From assembly GCA_020152595.1 (NCBI GenBank), contig JAIGNY010002230.1:1020001-1084000 (forward strand): a stretch of 64,000 bases of DNA, given 5' to 3'. Shown piece by piece: positions 25,301-37,300 of the stretch. The DNA comes from Chiridota heheva. Lineage: Eukaryota; Echinodermata; Holothuroidea; Apodida; Chiridotidae. Made by a program: the position numbers and the translations under genes. The notes beneath the pieces are model-generated. The model was not told the origin of the DNA, ran no database searches, and saw nothing but the letters and a program-made list of their open reading frames with translations. Position 1 is the first letter of the stretch. The number at the start of each line of letters is the position of its first letter.

Positions 25301-28300
25301 ATGCGTTTGAAAATCTGTGGGCATGTCCATTCAACGAATTGGTAATAAAGGATGGTATCTGGAAATATGCTTCTGAGCACATGGTATTTTTGTTACTGAA
25401 CTTTCATGCTATTTACCAGGTCAGTCATTGAATTAATCTTAAATTCACTAACTGTGTATTGTATTAAGGCGAGATGGGAAATGGAGTTAAAAGGATGGGG
25501 AGGGGGATTTAAGTAGTGCTGTTGATTTGGGATTAATTTACTAATCGTTTATTCGCCAAAATTTGCGAGCGTTAGCGATTAATCGCCAACAAGCTTCACC
25601 CAAAAATCAGTATAAAAAAAATTTTTTTTTTTTGTGAAACTGGTTTAGTTCCCACACAAACATACCATGCATTTTCGGACCACAAATAGGCCAAGAATCT
25701 CACCAAATCCAAATATCATGTCTTAGAATTACCTGTTAGGCTGATAAAACTACCTGAAAATAAAGATCCTTGGTTTAGATGACATTCAGAAAGGTGTAAA
25801 AGAAAGATATCCATATGAAATGTTGCCGATTTCCGGCAGTCTGAAGTTCCATTTGGTCTTTTACAAAATAATTTATGTACAGACTGTACCCCAGTACAGC
25901 ATTGGCTATGGCCTGTAAAATCAATTTTTTGATTCTCAAAGGTAAAAGTGCGCCAACAATTTAGTTCTGGCCATGAACGTGCAGTAGAAAGATATAAATG
26001 ATCGATGATAAAGGAAACGAAGGAATTTGTTTTTAAATGCCATTTTCATGCATTTTAAGCATAGAGAGGTTTGTTTGCAGTATATAGCTCAAATCTTTTA
26101 GGTGATTTTTTGAGTTTTTTTATGATGTTTTTCAGTGCTGCTAATTGTCACTGTACACTGGGCCACCCAAATAGTATTTTCCCGATTAAGTTTTACTAAG
26201 CGTTTTTGAAGAGTTGTCAGCGATTAACGATTAATTGCTATTTGTCAACAGCACTAGATTTCAGGGTCTATATCACGAACAACATTTTCTTGATATTTGG
26301 TGAAAATGTGTTTTTTGTTTCTTATTCAGAGTTTGTTTGCTTCTTTTCCTGTTTAGCCATTTAACACATTTGAGTCCCAGCATCGCGTATACGCGTCCAT
26401 ATTTGTTTCCTTTCACGTATACGCGACGGATATCATAGCATCAATTACATGGAATTTATTCAAATAGGTGGGGTACTTCCTTTTTTGTTCTGTAAAATTA
26501 TTGTAAAAAAAAAACATTTTGTCTATCTATTTTCACGTGTCATACTTCCTGTTTTTGTAAGAAAAGGGTCAGACACGACAAAATTTTGTGAAGGAAGCGA
26601 AGCGTAGATTCATATTGGCAATTTACACACAACTAGTTGGCCATCCTCGCCGTTAGATAGTGACGATGAGTCTGATTTGGAGCCAGATTTTGTAGATTTT
26701 GATACGAACAGTGATAGCGAGAGTGATTTGACAGTGATGAAGAGGAATTGACTATAAATAATGGTGATTTTGGGATCAACTTCGGCACAGACAACGCAGA
26801 TAAAAGAGCTAAGTGGAGCAATGATATTTGGAAAAGCCATCCGGGCCCCAAGGGAATTGCACACTAAAACTTAGTGAGACTCAATGTGTTAATATTGTAA
26901 GAATTGTTTCTCTGCTTTCAATTTGCAGTACGAGAATTGTATCATGAAATTTTACAAGCATCATGACGTGGAGGTCTTGACGTATCTAGCCCGGGCCTAC
27001 TCCAAGTCAGGAAGATATACAGATTGCAAGCGCGCCCTTTTGAAGGTAAGTCAAAGGAGTTATGGTTATGTTTTTGCCTTGAATGATTACCCATACAAAA
27101 ATGCAAATAGTCCAGAGGTTATTAATGTCAAATTTTCAGATGTTTTTTTTTTTTTTTCTTTCTAAAATCAGATTCAAATTAATCAAGCAAAGTTTACTTC
27201 CACAATCTCAACCAAGCCTAAAAAATTATTCTCAACATGAATTTTATCCAGTTTGTCGTCGCTCTGCCACTTTTGCTCATTTCAGTGTTGGAACTGTTTG
27301 CATAATTTGCACATGTATATCTCTCCAACCCTGCAGACAGTAGTGACTTTGTTTTCAATAGCCACGGAAGGGATTGTGAGTGTCCTTAACCCTTTATGAT
27401 TAAAAAGAATACTCTTTTTAAATTTGAATTGAATTCAAAACTTAAAAGAGGGAATATTATCTCAAGAAAATTGCTTGACCTGTCATCAACACACCAGATA
27501 AATAATAGTAACGTCACTTTTGCGGCGGTAATTGATTGGGTTGACTAGGATTGTGTACAAATTTTGACCAATCTAAAACCTTTAATTGTTTTGTATTATT
27601 ATCTCCATGATAACATGGCCTGTAATTGTTCCACAGGCAAGGAGAGTAGCCCCCAATGACACATTGGTCCTCTTCAACCTTGCTGTGGTGCTGCAACGCA
27701 TAGCCATGCAGGTGCTACGGGATGAGAAGAGCAACTTGAAGACGGTACTGAGTGCTGTGGCGGAGCTGGAAACGGCCCAGAAGTACTTTACGTGGCTTGG
27801 AAAGTTTGGGGACCGGATGAGGTTTGACCTGGCTCAGTCAGCAGTGGAAGCAAGGTTTGACTGAATTTTTATTAAACGAACATTTAACACAAATTATATA
27901 AACATTTGATGAGGTAAATGTTTTTGAAATTGGCTTTTCCAAAATAAGTGTTGCCAAAAAAGTCAAGATAAAATTGGTCAAACATTTTGTCCCACCTCCC
28001 TGCTCTCATTGTTATGTATTGCAAAAAAACAATATGATAAAATGCAACTTTTAACATTGATCGAGGGAGTGGGATTTATATTATACATTTGATAAAAACT
28101 TAATCCATATTGTGCATCAGAAACTAAAAACTTTTGGTTTCCTGGTGAGGAGTCAGGTAGCTCAGTTGGTAGAGCGCAGGGGACGTTAAGCTGTCGGTCC
28201 CGATAGTAGGACAGTCACACCCTACCTGGTTCTCTGAACAATATTCGAGAAGAGAAGCGTGAAAACGCGGTGTTCATTCACTTCCCTGAGCTAATGGATG

Positions 28301-31300
28301 GATGATGCGCCGTTTGGGCAGCTCTCCCCTATTCTAAAGCTCCGATGTTTGTAAAGCGCTCTTTAGTATACTTGTATAGAAAGGGCGCTATATAAAATAA
28401 TTACTATTACTACTATTTTAAATCTCAGGAATCAATCTGCCTTTTTTATGCTAATTTTGTCAGGTATTACAGGATAAATTTTGTATCTTCTTTTGTAAAT
28501 CCTTTTTTTTTCTTTCTTCAAGTCTATCATAATTCTTTGAAGTGGTGCAGCAAATTCTAACCAATAGTTTTTAAGTCTTTGCCATGCCCCCAATGAAATA
28601 ATAGCAGGAAAATATTTCCCCATGATTTTCAGGGACTAAGATTTCGCAAGGAAATTTAAAGAATTTAAGACTTTTAACAAGTTTTGCTTGAATTAGAAAT
28701 TGATTAAACTCTGATGAACTATAACTCAAAAACAAAAAGGGTTTGTTTCAAAATTCAATAAGTGATCTGCTCTGATTTCCTTTCAATTAATATAGAAATT
28801 GACCTCTCTGAGTTAGGTGATTGACAGCTTTTTCAACCAGTCACTGCATGAGTTTGCCTAGCAACAAAATCTGCATGGCAAAGTGGGGCAAAAATCCTAC
28901 ACGATGCTGGTACAGTACAGCTAACTAACGGCGCCACTCATGCAGTCAATGCAATATACTGTGCAAAACAAATTCACAAAGTGACGGACAATATGGTGAA
29001 CAAAAATTGCGCCTACGGGCTTTGTAAATCCGATTCCCGTTAGCCAGAATGGTTGGCAAACGTTTTTTTTTTAGTTCCTTCTGGTTAAAAACTCTAAAGA
29101 TTTGGGGAAGTGCCATGAATGGATCAAAGCTTACGACACGCCACATAAATGTCTACACGTCCATGCATCATTGCGGATTGGATGTTTGTTTGTCTTGCCT
29201 ACTTACCGCATTGCTATGGTGGGCGTGGCCTATTTGCGTACTCAGAGAGGTCAATTACTACATGTCCATGTAGATTATGAAATTATGCACTATGTGTAAT
29301 CTACATCGTCAAGAGGATGAATATCACTTTGTGCTAGAATGTCCCTTCTATGAGGACATACGTAAAGTTTTCATTCCTCAGCACTTGTATCACCACCACT
29401 CATATGCTTCTTTTGAAACACTTCTAAGAATTACAAGTGAATCTTTAAGTTTAATTTTAGCCAGGTACATATACAAAGCTCTTCAAAAGCGCAAAGAATC
29501 TTTAGCATAATTATTATGTTGCATAAATTAATAATTACTTTATTGTTCAACGATCCCATTTTCCATTTGGTTTGGCATTTTCAGTTGTTTTTGATTTCTT
29601 TTTTTTGATATGGGGATGTATTTTGTGACTTCGTTTTTTTTGTGTTTGAAACTTTATTAATTCTTTTGTTTGATCAAAAATTGTTAAATCAATGTACTTA
29701 TATTTGTATGTAATAGGCTGGAGGCCTGAACATTGAATGAAATAAACAATAATAATAATAATAACTGACCTTTTAAAGCAAATAGTAGCCTAACATATAT
29801 AATTATTATTTTGTTTTCTTCTTTTTCACAGGCAATGCTCTGATTTATTGAGTCAGGCTCAGTATGTGGTGGCTAGAGCTAGAGCACAAGATGAGGAGGA
29901 AAGGGCAATCAGGGAAAAATCAGCCCAGGAGAGGGAGAAACTCAGACAGAAAACAGTGGAAGATGGGGTAAGATGTCTTAAAGATTTCAAAGAAATATTC
30001 CTGTGAATTTGCATTTTCGTAGATATGATAGAGGACAAAGCCAGGACCAACACCCCTCTGCATAGTCGCAACCGCAGGGAAGACATCGTTGTCACCGGCA
30101 TTCGCCTCGGCCACTCCTCTCTTACTTACTTCCATCTCTTATCCGGCTCCTCTGCCCCTCTCTGCCTCACTTGCAACATTGATCTCTCCATCAATCATAT
30201 TTTCTTAACCTGTCCCCTCTCTACCAGAACTCCAGATCTCTTCTCTCCTCACTCTCCTCAAACTCGGACCTATTCGAAAGCTTCTTCCTCATACATCATC
30301 AAGTTCCTCCACAACAACAACCTCTTCCACCACATATAATCTCCTCCCCACCTCCCCTTCTACACCTAACCTTATGCAACCCGTTCTTTTCACCTAAATT
30401 TTTCTCCCACATTCAGCCTTTTTCCTTTATATCCCTTACAAACTTTCCATCTCCTCACTATCCTTACTCTTACACCATTATTTAGTAACACCCTCTTGGC
30501 ACATTTGACTCTGACTGTCGTGGTGCCGTTAAACATCAACAAAGCAAACCAAACCAGAGGACTATTAAAGAAACAGATTAGTGAAGAAGCCATGTTGATA
30601 TATCTTATTACATTTCAAAGATTCCATAAATGTGCTGGAAAGTGACCTTGCAGTATTTAAAGTGTGATATTATAATTGCGGATAAAATTAATTGCCTCTT
30701 TCTAAGAACATTGGGAACATGTTTTGTTTAATTATACACCAGTTCACAGTTCCAGTCTGATCATGTGCACAAGTTTGTTTTACCTTCAATTGCGTGTAAG
30801 CAAACCAGACGAGAGCACAGCATACAATGAGCGCACAGCAAAATACGCTCTTGGTACTCACATAGTATTATTGCACATTGTTTAGAAATACGCACATTGT
30901 ACATGGCCTAAGGTTATAAAATCAGCCCTAAATTTCACTTTCTGTGTTAGGACAACTTGGGTTTTTCCCGATGACTTAATGTTACCTAGAATACTCAAAA
31001 TTTACATAAAATATTAAGAAAAGAAAAAAATCGAAGTGATAGAATTTTGAAGTGACTTCAAAAATTTGTTGTTGGGAAAATTGTTTGTTTACTTGCAACT
31101 CAGTATGGTGGACGGAACTTTGAAGCGGTGTTTTGAGATGGGGTATAACATGCAAATTTACAAGAAGACCATTTGCCCATCTGTTCCTTACATTCTAAAC
31201 GAAAGAAACACAAGTTTTTATTTGATAGAATTTTAGCACTCTGTAGAGTGTATACCTCCTCCCACTTGACAATTCTAACATGCCTAATATTTGGTAAGAT

Positions 31301-34300
31301 TCTCTCCCCACCCCACATCCCCAACACAAACTACCTCAGAAATCTTAATCCCACTAAGTTTTATCCCCCAAATAATCTTTTCCTCACTCTAATCAGTATT
31401 GTCCATTTTATTCTAACAACTTCAGGGTTATCTTCTGATTGATTTCTTCCAAGGCCATATCATTGTTTTTAATTTTATTCAGGCCAAGCATTCATTGTTT
31501 AACTTTCATTCAGTTTCCTTTCATGCCAAAAATTATTTGTTTTGATTTTCCTTTGATACCCAACCACTTGATTTCCTTTTCTTTTGAGTCCCGAATTCAT
31601 AAAATGGATTGTTTGGATTTTGTTTCAGGGCATGAATTCATTTTTCAGTGCATTCCATTGAAGAATTTCAGCTCTAGTCTTGACAGATCTCACCCGAAAC
31701 CATCCCCACCCTCCTTTCTGCCCTGCCCCTGTTTCTATTTGTCCCCTAAATTTTAATCGCTTTTTTCTGACGCAGCAACAAAACCACACATCAAATTTAA
31801 TTAAAATCCAATCCTCAGATCTTGAGATATCATTATGGCAAAATAGTTTTTATACTATGGCGAAAGCATTTCTGGTTTCCGAGTTATGACAAGTAATCAA
31901 AGTTTCAGTTTTTAATGAATGCAAAACTTGCGATGTATAAAATAGAAGACCGCTTGCAACCATTTATGCAATTGTTTCAATTTCGGTCCTAAATTTCAGT
32001 TACTGAAAATGCTGTCTCATTAGTTGTTCTGCTCCTTAAAGTTTAAAACAGTCTGACCCGACCTGATAAATAACCAGGTCGGGTCAGATTTGTCCTCTTT
32101 ATTTTCTTTATTCTGAAAACCTTAGTCATTGTGGACGTTGGTGCTGAGCATCATATTAGCAATGGATGAAGTTTTTATTGTGTGGTTATTTTAATTAAGA
32201 TAAAGTGGTCTCACTATTTGCTACAGTAAGTTTGTGGTTATGATTTGCTGGAAAAAATTTTAAGGAGAAGGACAAGTCATTTCTTTTTTTTCTCACTAAA
32301 TCTTGATTTAGGATATGATGGAGAATCAAAACCTGTTGGTCACGTTTATCAGCTACCATTCAAATAACGTTTGCGAGGGATCGAAAAATATTAACTTAAG
32401 GAAATCCACAGGTTTCCTAATGTGATATTACAAAATCTAAATGAAATTTGCATAAATTATTATAATAAGGCCTTTATGTTGAAACTGCTGGAAAATGCTC
32501 ATTTTTGAACCAATTTTGATGAAGCTTTAAGATATTTTTGTGGCATATTTTCTCCCCTTTTCCGCTCAAGTTGTTGCTGCCTGTCATCAATCTTTATCAA
32601 TTTTGATGGATTTGTACAGGCCATAAAACTAGACTGCATTGAAATCTATCACAAAACTGAAGCCTGCAAAAACTTTCATCGAAAGTAGTAAAAAATATAA
32701 CATTGTAAAGCTTTTTCAAATTTTCAGGCCTTTATACACATATGAGCCACTGGGAGGCAAATTGGGCTATCCCACATCAAAAATGAGATAAATACACTGC
32801 ACTATAGCTTGAGGGTCAATGCATGTCCTGATCCCACTGGCAATATCAGGAAAGTACTCTACTGCCCTCTATTGATAGTTTTAAAAAATGCCCTCAACAT
32901 CTTCAGATATGCATAGAGAGGTAAAATGGGCTATCCCTCAAGCTAAGATAGCAGACCCCCCCTCCCCACCCCCCTCCTCTTCAGATGGATTTCAGGATAG
33001 GTTATCTTGAATCATATTTTGGAAGGTGATATTGTGTTTCTCCACATCAGAAGGAGTTCTACAATTTTGTAATTATTCTGTGATTTCATTAAACTGTTTG
33101 TTATAAGCAGGGATATGTGGGATAAACCATTTTACCCCCAAATATATTATGCAAATAATTTGCCACAGTATGCAGGTAAGTTGGGCTACCTCCAATGGGC
33201 TATTCCATTTTGGCGCCTTTTCCTTTTTTTTTGTGAATTTGGATAAAATATTTAATGTGAAATTTTTCTAAAATATAATTCATGTACAGACACTTAATTA
33301 AACAAGTATCCTTCTTCTGTAGGAACTATGCAGATTTGTTATAATGTTTCAACTTTAGATCTCAATTTCTTGTGATTTTGCCGGATTGTCCACTTTGCCT
33401 CTCAGGGGCTCATATTTGTATGTTTATTTGTGACATATGTCTTGTTAGTGTATGCATAAATCTTTTGTTATTCAATTGTCTATCATAATTAACCTCTCCT
33501 GAGTTAGTTGATTGACAGCTTTTTCAACCAATCACCACATGAATTTGCCTTGCAACAAAATCTGCATATCTAAGTGAGGCAAAAATCCTACACGTTACAG
33601 TGCAGCTAGCTATCGGCGAACTCATGCAGTCAATGCAATATACTGCACAAAACAGTTTCTGCACACACAGACTGAGTGATAGACAAGATGGTGAAAAAAA
33701 TTGGGCCTGCGTGTTTTGTAAATCCAATTCCTGTTACCCAGAATTTTTTAAATTCCGTTTGCTAAAAACTCTTAAAGGTCCGGAGGAGTGCCATAGATGG
33801 ATCAAAGCTTGCGGCAGGCTATATTAACTCTAAAGGTTAATGCAGTGAGAAGGATTTGAGGTGCGTTTGCCTCATCCATTTACCGTTTTGCTATAGTGGG
33901 CATGGCCTATTACCTTACTCAGAGAGGTCAATTTTTTGAAGGCCTTACTATTTTAATGTTTGACAATGCAGACTGCTGCAATCATATTAGAAGTGACAAC
34001 AGTGCTTCACAATCCTTATGTTTGAAAACTTTTCTTTCAGTTGGCGCGCAAAAAAGCTGAGGAGGATCGTGTGAAGGAAATCTCAGAAAAGAGGGCGCAA
34101 TTTAGAGAAAAGACGAAGAAACTCCTTGTGGTGCCTGAAGTGGTAGAGTCAAGGAGGTCTGGAGGTGGCAAAAAAGGAAGGGTTTGTAGATAATTAGTCT
34201 TCTTAGCTTGGTTTACATAAGAGTCCAAACTCCTACTCTGAAACAATCACTGAGTTCTTCCATAAAAACTTCTCCCCTTCATTTGTCAAATCAAGTACAT

Positions 34301-37300
34301 GCAAATCATATGACTCCCTACTACAGGTGATACCCCTTTACAGCTATTATTTTCCCCTACCTTCACATTAAAGGCCTGGGGTGATATTACTTCCCCCTAC
34401 CCCAGGGGAACCCTTTACTGATAAAACTGACCCTACACTAGGGGACCCTTTACTGCGATTACTGACCCCTATCCCAGGGACCCCTTTACTAATGTTACTG
34501 CCTCTATCCCAGGGGACCCCTTTACAGCTATTACTGACCCCCTACCCCGAGGAACCCCTTTACTACCCCTACATAGGGGACTTCTACTCTGCTATTATTG
34601 ACCCCAAGGAATCTATTTACTGCTATTAATGAATCTCCCCATGGTACCCCTTTACTGCTATTACTGATCCCCTACCCCCTTTACTGCTATTACCAAATCA
34701 TACGCCAAGGAACCCCTTTACTGCTATTACTGACCCATTAGCCAAGGAAGCCCTTTACTGCTATTACTGACCCATATGCCAAGGAAGCCCTTTACTGCTA
34801 TTACTGACCCATATGCCAAGGAAGCCCTTTACTGCTATTACTGACCCATATGCCAAGGAAGTCCTTTACTGCTATTACTGACCCATACGCCAAGGAAGCC
34901 CTTTACCGCTATTACTGACCCATACACCAAGAAAGCCCTTTACTGCTATTACTGACTCATACGCCAAGGAACCCCTTTACTGCTATTAGTGACTCTTCCT
35001 AGGGTACCCCTTTACTGCTACTACTGACCCTCTACCACAGAGGATCCTTTTATTCTTATTACTTACCCCTACCTGAGGGGACACTTTACTGTTGTTACTG
35101 ACAACCTACCCCAGAGAACCCTTCAACTGCTTTTACTAACCCCTACCACAGGGAACCCTTTTACTGCTATTACTTCCCCTACCCAAGGGGACCCTTTACT
35201 GCTGTTACTCACAACCTACTCCAGGGGACCCCTTTACTGCTATTACTGCCCCTACCCAAGACACTCCTTAACCTCTATTAGTGACCTCTACCACAGGGTA
35301 CCCTTTTACTGCTTTTATGTCCCCCTTCCTGACAAAACTCCTTCACAGTTATTACTGAGCCCTTTCCCAGGGACCCTTTACTGCTTTTACTCACCCCCTA
35401 CCACAGGAAACCTCTTTACTGCTATCATTGCTCCCACCTAAGGAGACCCCTCCACCTTTGTTGCTTCCTGAGGGGACCCCTTTACAGCTATTATTTTCCC
35501 CTTCCTGAGAGGACCTCTTCACTGCTATTAATTACTAACTCCTATCCTTTTGAAAAATTGCTAAGAAACAAGGGTATAACTTAAAAGCATACAATTTTTG
35601 AAATGGAGCAGTCATTAAGGCTAGTAGATTTAAAAGAATATTGCCGTTAATTTTCATTTCGTATATCATATATACAATAATAAAAATTCACAGGAAATAT
35701 TTGTTGAACATTACGTTCCATCTAACTTTGATTGGTTGTATTTTTTCACTCTACCAGAAAGCCAGAGATGGTGAAATTTTATCGGAAGGGAGTTCGTATA
35801 GTGGTGGAGAAAATGAAGGCGATGGGGAAGGAGGAGGAAAACCAAAGAGGAAGAGGGAGAGAAAGAGAAGGGAGAAAAGGGGAAGGAGGTACGTATGAAA
35901 GATCTAATGCAGAGTTGGAATTAATTATACAATTTCTTACGGATCTGAATGAAAGTGAATCTCAAGTTGAGTCCTCCATTAGAAATGGCTTTGCTTAAAA
36001 CCAGGAACATCTCAACCGGCCCTCAAATGGAGCAGGGCCGGTCTGAGTAAAAGTTATATATTTTTTTGTTTCCCAAACCACAAAACTGTATACAGTTTCA
36101 CCTGATCTATGCTCCTTCAAGATAACAACTCCCACTGGTGCTATGGTGGTATTTTAGTGACACACATCTGAATTTGTAATATAAGTTGTAACTGTAATCA
36201 ATGCTGGCATTGTTTGTCTTTGCTGTTGGGGAAAGGTGGAATTAACTATAAGCTCAGATCTAATTATACCCTAATGTAATGATGCAAAGTTAATCTTGTG
36301 AAATGATGTGGTTAATTTGTTGCTTTAAAATTGCAGGCCAAATTTTTAAGCAGTGTCTTTACTAATGTCTTTGAAAGCTCGCAATCTCTGGGTTATTTTT
36401 GACTCCTTCATGTCCACGGATAGTCACATTTCTCATATCACATGCAGAGCATCTTTATATCTTCGGAACATTGGAAAATTGCGCAAATATCTCAATTCAA
36501 CTGCAACAGAACAGATAGTACATTCGTTTGTTACATTTCGATTAGATATGGGAGATTCCTTGCTGCATGGACTGCGCCACAAACAGATTCATCGTCTTCA
36601 ACTACTTCAAAACGCGGCTGCACGGATTGTAACTCTCTCAAAGAAAACATGTCACATAACTCCCATCCTGAAAAATTTGCACTGGCTTCCAGTTTCTCAT
36701 CGCATCATGTACAAAATATTACTTATTGTTTTCAAATCGATGAATGGTTGTGTTCCAGTTTATAATATCTAACTTGCTGGAATTATATGTTCCTCTTCGT
36801 AATCTTCGTTCTGGTGATAAACTCCTTTTATGTGAACTAAAATCCTACCATACATGGGGTGACAGATCATTTGCTGTTGCATCTCCGCGTCTTTGGAATC
36901 GATTGCCACTCCATATCAGGTTGACTTGTTCTGTTAACTCATTAAAAAAAAATCTAAAAACCCATCTCATGTGTGATGCCTATGCAAATATGTAGTTAAT
37001 TTGAAATTGCTGTTCATTTATTGTTCATGTATACTTATCTGCAATTTTATTGTTATATGTACGGCGCCCTGAGCATCCATTAGAATGGATATGTGCGCGG
37101 TATAAATCTTATTTTATTATTATTATTATTAAGGTGTGGAAAATTTTCCCACGAAAAATTGCAACAGAAATAATATTTATGTAGTAAATTTCTCTTGATA
37201 TGTTTCCCTCTTTTGCGATTTAATGTACTTGTCATAGCACAGTTACAATTTAGAGCATTTATTTACCACACATAATGTTGTTTGCTCAAGAAATCTAAAA

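Noticed and set aside
28160..28235. Possible functional tRNA gene
   Set aside because: Box A is good, but there is no box B at the right distance, no acceptor stem, and the sequence belongs to a repeated SINE family.
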